A stretch of 64,000 nt of DNA from NCBI RefSeq assembly GCF_001865015.1, contig NZ_MJGV01000068.1, positions 182,162 through 246,161 on the forward strand, in the 5' to 3' direction. Every line of letters begins with the position of its first letter. Position 1 is the stretch's first letter. Position numbers and translations under genes: made by a program. This document shows positions 16,464-25,265 of this stretch, piece by piece. The notes under the pieces are model-generated. The model had not been told where the DNA came from and searched no databases. It was given only the letters and a program-made list of their open reading frames with translations. Source of the DNA: Curtobacterium sp. MMLR14_010 (GTDB lineage Bacteria; Actinomycetota; Actinomycetes; Actinomycetales; Microbacteriaceae).

Positions 16464-18098
16464 ATGGCGACCAACGCACCACGCGGCATCAGCCGCCGCG
16501 GACTCATCGTGGGCGGTCTCGGGATCGCGGCCACGAGCCTCCTGGCCGGTTGCGACACCGTGACCCGCTCGACGGACGTCAAGGCGATCAACCGGGCCGT
16601 CACGCTGCCGGACTACGTGCCGTGGACCGGCGGACCGGAGCCGGTGCTGCCGAAGACCAGTGCCCTGATGCCGTCCGCCTTCCGGCGGATCCCGTCGACC
16701 CTGGTACCGACGAAGCGCGTGCCCGGCGACGGCTCGGCGCTGCACGGCAGCGTCCCGACGAACTCGCCGGTCCCGCCCTCGAAGGGCAGCAATCCGTACT
16801 GGCAGGGCCTCGACGAGCGGATGGGCGTCGACCTCGACCTGACGATCACCCCGAACGCCGACTGGGGGAACAAGTTCGCCACACAGGTCGCCGGGGACAC
16901 CCTCGGCGACGTCTTCACCGTCTTCGGCACGTTCTCGTACCTGCCGCAGTTCCTCGAGGCGAAGGCGGCCGACCTCACCGGGATCCTGTCCGGCAGCGGC
17001 GTCCGCGACTACCCCTACCTGGCGAACCTGCCCACGGCGTCGTGGCGCGGCACCGTGTTCTCCGGCGGGATCTACGGCGTGCCCGTGCCGCGCGGGCCGC
17101 TGACGACCGGGGTGCTGCACCGACGGCAGGACCTGTTCGAGGAGCTCGGCGTGGACCCGGCGTTCGGGAGCCTCGACGAGTTCGTCGCCCTCTGCCGCGA
17201 GGTCTCCGACCCGCAGCGGAACCGCTGGGCACTGGGCTCCGTCCCGACGAACATCCTCGCCTCGATGTTCGGCGTCCCCAACCAATGGGAGGAGGAGGAC
17301 GGCCGCCTCCTCCACATGTACGAGGTGGAGGCCTACCAGGACATGCTCGAGGCTTCGCGGAAGCTCCTGGCCGAGGGCCTCGTCCACCCGGACAGCGTCA
17401 CCGCGTACAACGGCAAGGTCTGGTTCGTGCAGGGCTCGGCGCTCATGCTGCAGGACAGCTACAGCGCGATCCCCGGCCTCCTCCAACAGGCCGAGCCCGG
17501 CAGCGGGTTCCGGATGACGATGGCGCCGTTCGTCGGACCGGGCGGCGCGAAGCCCAAGCCGTGGCTCGGTGACCCGAACAACGCGATCACCGCGCTCGCC
17601 GCCGGGTCGGAGGAGCGCATCCGCATGCTGCTCGGGGTGCTCGACTGGTGCGCGTCGCCGTTCGGCACCGAGGCCTGGCTCTACCGCAAGTTCGGCATCG
17701 AGGGCCGCGACTTCGAGTACCGCGACGGAGCACCCGTGCTCACGAAGACGGGCAACAGCGAGACCGCGCTCGGCGAGTTCCCGCTGCAGTACTTCACGGA
17801 GTGCCCGCTCCCGCTGTTCTACGCGGGGGCCCCGCAGATGACGGACGTCGTGTACGAGTCGCTGTCGTCCTGGCTCGAGGACGGGATCACGAACCCGACC
17901 TACGGGCTCTACTCGCCGACGAACTCCACGAAGGGACCGGCCATCGGCACGTTCGCCACGAGTGCGGTCAACGACGTCCTGCTCGGTCGCGCGCCGGTCT
18001 CCGGGTGGAAGTCGGTCGTCCGCGACTGGCGTCGCCGGGGCGGCGACGCCATGCGGCGGGAGTTCGAACAGGCGTTGGAGGCGCGCGCCGGCGGCTGA
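16464..18098 (+). CDS. Extracellular solute-binding lipoprotein of the ABC importer (LplA-like)
   Basis: A 544-residue binding protein. The N-terminus carries twin arginines (ISRRGLIVGGLG) and a lipobox LLAGC, so it is likely a Tat-exported lipoprotein with Cys at about 30. The length is typical of LplA-type binding proteins, longer than maltose-type ones. The start lies three bases after the permease stop. No glycoside hydrolase is nearby to reveal the sugar. Adjacency to the sugar-acid genes makes uptake of a uronate- or aldonate-containing oligosaccharide attractive but unproven. Confidence 0.88.
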   Translation: MATNAPRGISRRGLIVGGLGIAATSLLAGCDTVTRSTDVKAINRAVTLPDYVPWTGGPEPVLPKTSALMPSAFRRIPSTLVPTKRVPGDGSALHGSVPTNSPVPPSKGSNPYWQGLDERMGVDLDLTITPNADWGNKFATQVAGDTLGDVFTVFGTFSYLPQFLEAKAADLTGILSGSGVRDYPYLANLPTASWRGTVFSGGIYGVPVPRGPLTTGVLHRRQDLFEELGVDPAFGSLDEFVALCREVSDPQRNRWALGSVPTNILASMFGVPNQWEEEDGRLLHMYEVEAYQDMLEASRKLLAEGLVHPDSVTAYNGKVWFVQGSALMLQDSYSAIPGLLQQAEPGSGFRMTMAPFVGPGGAKPKPWLGDPNNAITALAAGSEERIRMLLGVLDWCASPFGTEAWLYRKFGIEGRDFEYRDGAPVLTKTGNSETALGEFPLQYFTECPLPLFYAGAPQMTDVVYESLSSWLEDGITNPTYGLYSPTNSTKGPAIGTFATSAVNDVLLGRAPVSGWKSVVRDWRRRGGDAMRREFEQALEARAGG

Positions 18099-18120
18099 CC
18101 CAGCGTGGCCCGGCCCAGTG

Positions 18121-18166
18121 CCGGACGGGAGGCTCGGGGCGGGCTGGTCCCGAGCCTCCCGTCCGG
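18121..18166. repeat. Palindromic repeat family A, copy 2
   Basis: Perfect 18-bp arms (CCGGACGGGAGGCTCGGG at 18121-18138, complement at 18149-18166) with a 10-base loop. It lies between the convergent binding-protein and SDR genes, where it could end both transcripts. Confidence 0.85.
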
Positions 18167-18206
18167 CGGTGGGCCCGCCACCACATCCTCCGACCGGGCG
18201 GACCTG

Positions 18207-19088
18207 TCAGCGGAAGTAGTGTCCTGCCTCGATGTCGTCGAGGAGGCCGGGCTCCTCGGCCGACCAGCCGAGGAGTTCGTGCGCGACGGGCGCGGCTGAC
18301 GGCTGGTCCATGGCGAAGACGCCACCGAGGAAGCCGTAGACCTCCGGGTCGACCGGTTCGACCGGCAGGGCGAGGTGTCGTCCGATGGCCTCGACGATGT
18401 CGAGCATCCGGACGCCCTCGTCACCGACGGCGTGCAGCCGGGTGCCGGCGGGTGCGCCTTCGAGTGCCAGGCGGTAGAGCCGGGCCGCGTCACGGACGTG
18501 CACGGCGGGCCAGCGCTGCGTGCCGTCACCGAGGTACCCGGAGACGCCGTGCTCACGCGCGGCGGCGATCATGATCGGGATGAAGCCGAACCGGTCGCCG
18601 TCGCCGTGCACCGACCGGGGCATCCCGACCACGGCTGAGCGGACGCCCTGCGCTCCTGCGGCGAGCACCGTCTCCGCGATCCGGAAGCGTCCCGCGACCG
18701 GGTTGGTGAGGTCGGGGGCGTCGTGCTCGGTCGAGACCTGTCCGGGCAGGACCGACGTCCCGCTCGTCGCGGTGAACGGCTTGCCACTGCCGGCGAGGGC
18801 TCCGATGAGGGCATCGGTCGCGGCGGCGTCGATGCGGATCCCCTCGTCGAACCCGCCGCTGTCGAGGGAGAAGCCGAGGTGCACGACGCCGTCGCTCGCG
18901 GCGGCGGTCGAGCGGAGGACGTCGAGGTCCTCGAGCGTGCCGCGGACGACCTCGGCTCCCGCGGCGGTGATGACGTCGGCGGACCGGTCGGACCGGGCGA
19001 GCCCGACGACTTGGTGTCCGTGGGCGAGGAGTTCGGGGACGACGGCCGAGCCGATCCAACCGGATGCTCCGGTGACGAAGACGCGCAT
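18207..19088 (-). CDS. Atypical extended SDR / NAD-dependent epimerase-like protein (module 2)
   Basis: A 293-residue paralogue of the SDR at 2622: both begin M(R/H)VFVTGASGWIGSA and share the rest of the fold. The nucleotide motif lies at about 6-13. Where YxxxK should appear it reads PVAGRFRIAETVL, so the Tyr/Lys pair again looks absent. The ATG is preceded by AGGAG. A -10 (TACAGT, minus strand, 19127-19132) abuts an operator. The gene is divergent from its TetR partner, mirroring module 1. Function unknown; presumably induced when the TetR ligand is present. Confidence 0.85.
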   Translation of the reverse strand: MRVFVTGASGWIGSAVVPELLAHGHQVVGLARSDRSADVITAAGAEVVRGTLEDLDVLRSTAAASDGVVHLGFSLDSGGFDEGIRIDAAATDALIGALAGSGKPFTATSGTSVLPGQVSTEHDAPDLTNPVAGRFRIAETVLAAGAQGVRSAVVGMPRSVHGDGDRFGFIPIMIAAAREHGVSGYLGDGTQRWPAVHVRDAARLYRLALEGAPAGTRLHAVGDEGVRMLDIVEAIGRHLALPVEPVDPEVYGFLGGVFAMDQPSAAPVAHELLGWSAEEPGLLDDIEAGHYFR

Positions 19089-19106
19089 GTGGTGCTCCTG
19101 ACGAAG

Positions 19107-19164
19107 TGATGGGACTGCGTGCCATCACTGTACACATGATGGGACTCAGTCGCATCAGTAGGAT
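19107..19164. promoter_or_regulatory. Divergent promoter with twin TetR operators (module 2)
   Basis: Two 21-bp sites TGATG-N11-CATCA lie at 19107-19127 and 19137-19157, 30 bp apart. The TetR -10 (TAGGAT, 19159-19164) is one base beyond the second site. The SDR -10 (TACAGT on the minus strand, 19127-19132) shares one base with the first. Apart from a one-base difference in site spacing this mirrors 2489-2547. Confidence 0.7.
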
Positions 19165-19171
19165 GAGCGTC

Positions 19172-19747
19172 ATGGGTCGATGGGCATCAGGAAGTCGTGA
19201 GCGTCTGGAGTCCGCCGCGCTCGACCTGTTCGTCGACCCCGGTTACGACGAGACGACCGTCGCGCAGATCGCGGACCGTGCCGGTCTGACGCGCAGCACG
19301 TTCTTCCGGCACTTCGCGGACAAGCGTGAGGTGGTGTTCGGGACCGAGGACACGCTCTCCGACCTGCTCGTCGCCGCGGTGTCGGAGCTGCCGACGGGGT
19401 TGTCCGTCGCCGAGTACCTGACCGCGGCGTTCACCCGGGCGGGGGAGCTGGCCTTCGCGGACGAACGGCACCGTCAGGCCTCGCAGCGACGCGTCATCGT
19501 CGCGCGGCACCCCGAGCTGCGGGAACGTGAACTGCTGAAGCGGGCCGGCATCAGCGCGGCGATGACGTCGGCGTTCGTCCGGCAGGGTGTCGACGAGCTC
19601 GGGGCCCGGCTCGGCGGGGAGTTCGGGGTGCTGGCGCTCGACGCGGCGTTCGAACGGTGGACGGACGGGAAGCCGACGGCGTCGTTCGGGGAGATCGCCG
19701 CCGACGTGGTGGGGCAGCTGACGGAGCGGGCGGGGACGCTCGGCTGA
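19172..19747 (+). CDS. TetR-family repressor of the adjacent SDR (module 2)
   Basis: A 191-residue TetR protein with the helix-turn-helix TTVAQIADRAGLTRSTFFRH and then FADKREVVFG. Alignment with the paralogue at 1889 places the start at ATG 19172 (MGRWASGSRERLE). Upstream in-frame ATGs overlap the operators and -10, so they are unlikely. TAGGAT ends seven bases before the start: a leaderless gene. It probably represses itself and the divergent SDR through the twin sites. The ligand domain differs enough from the first TetR that the inducers may differ. Confidence 0.87.
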   Translation: MGRWASGSRERLESAALDLFVDPGYDETTVAQIADRAGLTRSTFFRHFADKREVVFGTEDTLSDLLVAAVSELPTGLSVAEYLTAAFTRAGELAFADERHRQASQRRVIVARHPELRERELLKRAGISAAMTSAFVRQGVDELGARLGGEFGVLALDAAFERWTDGKPTASFGEIAADVVGQLTERAGTLG

Positions 19748-19827
19748 GTCCGGGTGGCTGACCGGGCGGCGGCTGACCGAGCGGGCGGCTGACCGGGTCG
19801 TGCGGGCGGCGCTCGTAGGGTGGGACG

Positions 19828-20373
19828 ATGCCGAGTCTGGAGCGTGTCCCTGCCCTCGTGGCCACCGGTTTCCTCGCGATCCCCGTCGCGGAGGCCCTGG
19901 TCCGTCTGCCCGCCGACGTCCTGAGCCGGATCCAGGCCGCGCCGATCGACGCCGCCCTGGCCGACACGGCAGCGTTCTCGGAGGCGTACGGCTACCCGCT
20001 CGAGGGCGGTGCGAACTGCATCGTCGTCGTGGGGAAGCGCGGCGAGGACCTGACGTACGCAGCGTGCATCGTGCTGGCGTCGACGCGCCTCGACGTGAAC
20101 CGCACGGTGAAGCAGCTGCTCGGGGCCCGGAAGGCGAGCTTCGCGCCGACGGACGACGCCGTCGCGATGACCGGGATGGAGCACGGCGGGATCACGCCGA
20201 TCGGACTGCCGTCGTCGTGGCCCGTGTACGTCGACGCCCGCGTGGCCGAGGTGCCCGAGGTCGTCATCGGCGCGGGCGTCCGCGGGGCGAAGCTGTTCCT
20301 GCCAGGGGCCGTCCTGGCCGGGCTGCCGCACGTCGAGGTCGTCGACGGCCTCGCGACCTCGACGGTGGACTGA
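19828..20373 (+). CDS. YbaK/EbsC-family protein (putative aminoacyl-tRNA deacylase)
   Basis: A 181-residue YbaK-fold protein. Homologues hydrolyse misacylated tRNAs in trans, for example Cys-tRNA-Pro. Recognisable features are GGANCIVVVGKRG near 55-67, VNRTVKQLLGARKASFAP near 90-107 with the conserved Lys, and MEHGGITPIGLP near 120-131, the G-x-x-P substrate loop. The start ATG follows TAGGGT (19816-19821) by six bases, so it is leaderless. It is not linked to a proline or serine synthetase gene, so its specificity is open. Confidence 0.85.
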   Translation: MPSLERVPALVATGFLAIPVAEALVRLPADVLSRIQAAPIDAALADTAAFSEAYGYPLEGGANCIVVVGKRGEDLTYAACIVLASTRLDVNRTVKQLLGARKASFAPTDDAVAMTGMEHGGITPIGLPSSWPVYVDARVAEVPEVVIGAGVRGAKLFLPGAVLAGLPHVEVVDGLATSTVD

Positions 20374-20404
20374 CCGGTCCGGCTGCCCCGGCCGGTTCCG
20401 GCTG

Positions 20405-20887
20405 TCAGTCCTGGCGGGCCGACCACTCGCGGAACGGCAGGGTGGCGTCCTCGCTCGGCCCCTGTTCCGCGTGCAGGGTGCGCTCGTCGACGGGCTTCGC
20501 GTACTCGTCGTAGAACGTGTCGAGGGTCATCAGGCTGTTGCCGTCCTCGTAGTGCTCCGACTCCTGCTCGCGCGACGCGGCGAACACGACCCGGGCCGGC
20601 TGGGCGTAGTACAGCGCGCCGAGGCACATCGGGCACGGGTACGCGGTGACGTAGACGTCGGTGCCGCTGAGGTCGGTGATGCCCATCTCCGTTGCGAGAC
20701 GGATCGCGGAGATCTCGGCGTGGGCCGTGACGTCGCCGGACTGCGCGACCTGGTTCGTCGCCTCCACCAGGACCTTGCCGTCCCGGACGACCAGACAGGC
20801 GAAGGGCTTGCCGCCCTCGCGGACGTTCTGGACGGCACGCCTGACGACGCGCTCGGTGAACCTGGTGTCGATCTCGGTGGTGCTCAT
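20405..20887 (-). CDS. Nucleoside/guanine deaminase (CMP/dCMP deaminase family)
   Basis: A 160-residue zinc deaminase. The catalytic motif HAEISAIRL is near 56-64, and the second zinc motif PCPMCLGALYYAQP near 83-96 contains both cysteines. The length, and the C-terminal region with EQESEHYEDGNS, fit guanine-deaminase/GuaD-like single-domain proteins better than TadA, which acts on tRNA. It would convert a free base or nucleoside such as guanine by hydrolytic deamination in the cytoplasm. It converges on the YbaK gene with 31 bp between them. Confidence 0.85.
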   Translation of the reverse strand: MSTTEIDTRFTERVVRRAVQNVREGGKPFACLVVRDGKVLVEATNQVAQSGDVTAHAEISAIRLATEMGITDLSGTDVYVTAYPCPMCLGALYYAQPARVVFAASREQESEHYEDGNSLMTLDTFYDEYAKPVDERTLHAEQGPSEDATLPFREWSARQD

Positions 20888-20975
20888 GCCAGTGACGATG
20901 CCACCGGGGCCTGGACGGTCTCCGGGCGCAGTGGCCGGGCTGTCCGCGTCAGTCGCCGGCTGTCCGCGTCGGTCG

Positions 20976-21359
20976 TCAGTCCCCGGGCCGGATGAGGCAG
21001 AAGGGGTGCCCGGCGGGGTCGAGGTAGACACGGAAGCTCTCGATGCCGGCGTCGTCCTTCGCCGCCCCGGTCGCCGTCGCCCCGATCGCGAGGACCGCTG
21101 CTTCGCCCACGTCGAGGTCGTCCACCTTGACGTCGATGTGCATCTGCTGGGGGACGTCCTGCCCGGGCCACTCGGGCGCCCGGTAGTGCTCGACCTGCTG
21201 GAACGCGAGCAGCGGCCGGTTGCCCTCGATCGGCAGCACGACCTCGGCCCAGTCCTCGTCGAAGGCCACGACCTCGCCGCCGAGGAGTTCCGCGTAGAAG
21301 CGAGCGAGTGCACGGGTGTCCGCGCAGTCGAGGACGAGGACGTCGAAGGTGCCGATCAT
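20976..21359 (-). CDS. Glyoxalase/bleomycin-resistance (VOC) family protein
   Basis: A 127-residue VOC-fold protein. It begins FDVLVLDCADTRALARFYAE with the usual D-x-x-ALARFY helix, and ends YLDPAGHPFCLIRPGD, the standard VOC terminus carrying the D-P-x-G-H-P-F-C-L motif. Metal-ligand positions (His in MHIDVKVDDLD) are partly present. Such proteins are often detoxifying or binding proteins; the substrate is unknown. The start is probably leaderless: TATCCT on the minus strand (21367-21372) ends seven bases before the ATG, close to the end of hrpA. Confidence 0.82.
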   Translation of the reverse strand: MIGTFDVLVLDCADTRALARFYAELLGGEVVAFDEDWAEVVLPIEGNRPLLAFQQVEHYRAPEWPGQDVPQQMHIDVKVDDLDVGEAAVLAIGATATGAAKDDAGIESFRVYLDPAGHPFCLIRPGD

Positions 21360-21376
21360 GCCGGTGAGGATAGTCC

Positions 21377-24300
21377 TCAGGCGCTTGCTGCGGACAGGGC
21401 CTTCGTGATCCGTTGCAGCGAGACCGTCTCGGCGGTGCCGAGCTCCTGCGCGAAGAGGCTGAGTCGGAACTCCTCGAGCATCCACCGGGCGTGGGCGAGC
21501 TCGGCGTGCGCGCCGACGACCGGCGGGAACGTGCCGCCGGCGTCCTCGTACCGGCCGGTCGCGACCGAGACCTCGCGCATCCAGGTGGCGTCGCGCCCGG
21601 GGTTCTGCAGGAGCTTGGTCACGCGGGCCTCGACACCCTGCAGGTACACGCGGATCCGGCGGAGGCGGTCGAGCCCGGCCACCGCGACGAACCCCGGGAA
21701 CACGAGCCGTTCGAGCTGCTGCCGCATGTCGTTCAACGCGGGGAGCAGCGACATGGACGTCGCCTGCTTCATCGCGCGTTCGGCCTTCCGCTGGGCGGCG
21801 AGGACCGCGGCGACCTCGGACACGGCGGTGAACATCGTGTCGACGACCCCGGCGGACACCGAGTCCCGGACGCGCTCGAACTCGGCGCGCGTGTAGAGCA
21901 GTCCGTCGGGGTGGGCGGCGCGGATGCCGGCGTCCACCACGGCCGCGAGCACGTCGTCGAACAGCGCGGCCGTCGACGGGTACGGGCTGGCTGCGAGCGC
22001 CAGTTTCTCCTGCGAGGTCAGGTGCGACTGGATGTAGGACACGGGCGAGGGCACCGCGAGCATCACGAGTCGACGGACACCGGCGGGCATCCGCACGGAG
22101 CGGTCGCCCGGGGTCGCCAGGAGCTGCACGCCCACCGTCGCCTTCGGGCCGGAGCCCTCTTCGACCAGGGCGGGGTAGGCGCGGATGACGCCACCCGCCT
22201 GCTTGGTGTCGAGCACCTCGGGCAGGTCCGTGTCGGGCCAGGCCACGAGTCCGGAGCGCTCGAGCCGACCGGCGGGAGCAGCGTCCGCGACCCGCGCGGC
22301 CCCGCGTCGGCCGCCCTGCTGTGTCGCTCGTGCGACGCTCTCCTGCGTGCGGTCCTTGAGCTTGGTCTGCAGTGCGGTGAGGTCCTTGCCGGCCTCGACT
22401 CGGCGCCCGCGCTCGTCGACGACGGCGTAGGTCGGCAGCAGGTGCGCTGGGACCCGCGTCATGTCGAAGTCCTGCTCGGTGACCGGCACGTAGGTCATGC
22501 GCTGGATGGTCTTGGCGAGCGTGGCACGGAAGCTCTCGGTCGGCGTCGTCGGGGCGTCATCGGGGAGCTCGTCGACGATCTTCTCGGCCCAGTCCGCCGC
22601 GGGCACGACGTTCTTGCGGATCTGCTTCGGCAGCGCCTTGATGAGGGCGGTGACGAGCTCCTTGCGGAGTCCGCGGACCTGCCAGTCGAAGCCCTCCTCG
22701 CGCATCCGGGGGAGCAGCGCGAGCGGGACCTGCACGCTGACGCCGTCGTCCTCGGCGCCGGGCTCGAAGCGGTACCGGACCGCCAGGCGGTTGTCGCCGG
22801 AACGCCACTGAGTGGGGTACTCCGCGTCGTCCTCGGCAGCGGAGGCGGCGGACTCGTCGAGCAGGTCCTCGCGCCGCATGGTCAGCAGGTCGGGCTGGTC
22901 TCGACGTGTTCGGCGCCACCAGCCCTCGAAGTCGCGGGTCGTCGCGATCTCCGCCGGGATACGGGCGTCGTAGTACTCGTAGACGGTCTCGTCGTCGAGC
23001 AGGATGTCCCGGCGACGCGTCCGCTCCTCGAGCTGTTCGAGTTCCTTCCGCAGCGTGCGGTTGGCGCGGTCGAAGGCCTGTTGTGAGTCCCACTCGCCCT
23101 CCACCAGCGCATGCCGGATGAAGAGCTCGCGGGAGTGCACGGGATCGATGCGGACGTACTGCACCCGCCGACGCTGCACGATGGGCACGCCGAACAGGGT
23201 CACGCGCTCGTACGCGACGGCGGCGCCCTGCTTCTTCTCCCAGTGCGGTTCGCCGTAGGTGCGCTTGAGCAGGTCGCCGGCGAGCTGTTCCGTCCACAGC
23301 GGGTCGATGCGTGCCGCTGTCCGGGCGAACAACCGGCTGGTCTCCACGAGCTCGGCGGCCATCACGGCGTCCGGCTGCTTCTTCGCGAGCACGCTGCCGG
23401 GGAACAGCACGAACCGGGTGTTGCGGGAGCCGAGGTAGTCCCGCTTCTCGCGGTCGCGCAACCCGATCTGGCTGAGGAGTCCTGCCAGGAGCGAGCGGTG
23501 GACGGCGTCGGGGTCGTCCGTGCGGTCGTTGGCCACGTCGATGCCGACCTGCTTGGCGGCGCGGGACAGCTGGCGGTACAGGTCCTGCCACTCGCGGATG
23601 CGGAGGTAGTTGAGGAACTCGGCCTTGCACAGGCGCCGGAACGCGCTGGAGGACAGCTCGTCCTGCTTGTCCTGGATGTGGTTCCAGAGACCGAGCAGGG
23701 TGAGGAAGTCACTGGTCGGATCGGCGAACCGGGCATGCAGCTGGTCGGCGTGCGCGCGCTTCTCGAGGGGGCGCTCGCGGGGGTCCTGGATGCTGAGGGC
23801 CGACACGATCGCGATGACCTCGCGCCCGACGCCCTGCTTGCCGGCCTCGAGCACCATCCGACCGAGCCGCGGGTCGATCGGCAGGCGGGTGAGCTGCCGT
23901 CCGGACTTCGTGATCGCACCGGCGGCGTCCACCGCGCGGAGTTCGCGGAGCAGGTCGAGGCCGTCCTTCACGCCACGCGAGTCCGGCGGCTGCAGGAACG
24001 GGAAGGCCTCGATGTCGCCGAAGCCGAGACTGATCATCTGCAGGATCACGGCCGCCAGGTTCGTCCGCAGGATCTCCGGGTCGGTGAACTCCGAGCGGCG
24101 GTCGAAGTCGTCCTCCGAGTAGAGCCGGATCGCGATGCCGGCGCTGGTGCGTCCGGCGCGGCCGGAACGCTGGTTGGCGCTGGCCTGCGAGATGGCCTCG
24201 ATCGGCAACCGCTGCACCTTGGCTCGCGGGGAGTACCGGGAGATGCGGGCCGTCCCGGTGTCGATCACGTACTTGATGCCGGGGACGGTCAGCGAGGTCT

Positions 24301-25240
24301 CGGCGACGTTGGTGGCCAGGACCACGCGACGCCGGACGCCCGGGGTGCCGCTGCGCTGGAACACCCGGTGCTGGTCGGCCGCGGACAACCGCCCGTACAG
24401 GGGCAGGACCTCGGTGCCCGGGTAGCGCTTGCCCTCGATGGCGTCCTGGGCGTCGCGGATCTCGTTCTCGCCGGACAGGAACACGAGCACGTCGCCGGGG
24501 GCTTCGCGCGCGAGTTCGTCGAGCGCGTCCGTGATGCCCGTCAGTTGGTCACGGTCGTCGGCGCTGCTGCCGGCGTCGGCCGTCCGCGAGTCGGTCTCGT
24601 CGTCGCCTTCGTCGCCTTCGTCGCCGTCATCGTCGGGCTGGTCGGCGACGAGCGGGCGGTACCGGATCTCCACCGGGTAGGTGCGCCCGGAGACCTCGAT
24701 GATCGGGGCGTCGTCGAAGTGGGCCGAGAAGGACTGCGGGTCGATCGTCGCGCTCGTGATGATGAGCTTGAGGTCCGGGCGCCGGACGAGCAGCCGCTTC
24801 AGGTACCCGAGCAGGAAGTCGATCGTCAGCGAGCGCTCGTGGGCCTCGTCGATGATGATGGTGTCGTAGCGCTTGAGGTCGCGGTCGAAGTGGATCTCGT
24901 TGAGCAGGATCCCGTCGGTCATCAGCTTGACCCGGGTGTTCGCGCTGACCTTGTCGGTGAAGCGGACCTGGTACCCGACCAGGTCGCCGAGCTCGCCGCC
25001 GAGCTCCTCGGACACGCGCTCGGCGATCGTGCGGGCGGCGATCCGGCGCGGCTGGGTGTGCCCGATGTGCTTGCGGCCGAGTTCGAGACAGATCTTGGGG
25101 AGCTGGGTCGTCTTGCCGGACCCCGTGGCGCCGGCGACGATCACGACCTGGTTGTCGCGGATCGCCGCGGCGATGTCGTCCCGCCGCTGCGAGACCGGCA
25201 GCTCGGGCGGGTAGGTGATGACGAGCGGCGTGGGAGACAT
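21377..25240 (-). CDS. hrpA: ATP-dependent RNA helicase HrpA
   Basis: A 1287-residue DEAH-box helicase. Walker A GATGSGKT lies at 37-44, IIIDEAHERS near 127-136, and motif VI QRSGRAGRTSAG near 356-367. HA2 and OB-fold regions follow, then a long C-terminal DUF3418 domain. Length matches E. coli HrpA (about 1300). It unwinds RNA and is linked to ribosome rescue and mRNA cleavage in enterobacteria. A strongly acidic insert (DDDGDEGDEGDDETDS, about 207-222) sits between the RecA domains. The start is placed at the second ATG because TATCCT (25250-25255) lies nine bases upstream; 25246 is the alternative. Confidence 0.93.
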   Translation of the reverse strand: MSPTPLVITYPPELPVSQRRDDIAAAIRDNQVVIVAGATGSGKTTQLPKICLELGRKHIGHTQPRRIAARTIAERVSEELGGELGDLVGYQVRFTDKVSANTRVKLMTDGILLNEIHFDRDLKRYDTIIIDEAHERSLTIDFLLGYLKRLLVRRPDLKLIITSATIDPQSFSAHFDDAPIIEVSGRTYPVEIRYRPLVADQPDDDGDEGDEGDDETDSRTADAGSSADDRDQLTGITDALDELAREAPGDVLVFLSGENEIRDAQDAIEGKRYPGTEVLPLYGRLSAADQHRVFQRSGTPGVRRRVVLATNVAETSLTVPGIKYVIDTGTARISRYSPRAKVQRLPIEAISQASANQRSGRAGRTSAGIAIRLYSEDDFDRRSEFTDPEILRTNLAAVILQMISLGFGDIEAFPFLQPPDSRGVKDGLDLLRELRAVDAAGAITKSGRQLTRLPIDPRLGRMVLEAGKQGVGREVIAIVSALSIQDPRERPLEKRAHADQLHARFADPTSDFLTLLGLWNHIQDKQDELSSSAFRRLCKAEFLNYLRIREWQDLYRQLSRAAKQVGIDVANDRTDDPDAVHRSLLAGLLSQIGLRDREKRDYLGSRNTRFVLFPGSVLAKKQPDAVMAAELVETSRLFARTAARIDPLWTEQLAGDLLKRTYGEPHWEKKQGAAVAYERVTLFGVPIVQRRRVQYVRIDPVHSRELFIRHALVEGEWDSQQAFDRANRTLRKELEQLEERTRRRDILLDDETVYEYYDARIPAEIATTRDFEGWWRRTRRDQPDLLTMRREDLLDESAASAAEDDAEYPTQWRSGDNRLAVRYRFEPGAEDDGVSVQVPLALLPRMREEGFDWQVRGLRKELVTALIKALPKQIRKNVVPAADWAEKIVDELPDDAPTTPTESFRATLAKTIQRMTYVPVTEQDFDMTRVPAHLLPTYAVVDERGRRVEAGKDLTALQTKLKDRTQESVARATQQGGRRGAARVADAAPAGRLERSGLVAWPDTDLPEVLDTKQAGGVIRAYPALVEEGSGPKATVGVQLLATPGDRSVRMPAGVRRLVMLAVPSPVSYIQSHLTSQEKLALAASPYPSTAALFDDVLAAVVDAGIRAAHPDGLLYTRAEFERVRDSVSAGVVDTMFTAVSEVAAVLAAQRKAERAMKQATSMSLLPALNDMRQQLERLVFPGFVAVAGLDRLRRIRVYLQGVEARVTKLLQNPGRDATWMREVSVATGRYEDAGGTFPPVVGAHAELAHARWMLEEFRLSLFAQELGTAETVSLQRITKALSAASA

Positions 25241-25265
25241 GAGCATTCCAGGATACCGCCCGCAG

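Noticed and set aside
15516..17486. Long antisense frames, e.g. opposite the ABC importer (also 34476-37349 and 2532-3989)
   Set aside because: They are Arg/Gly/Pro/His-rich translations of GC-rich DNA opposite clearly conserved genes, with no recognisable motifs.
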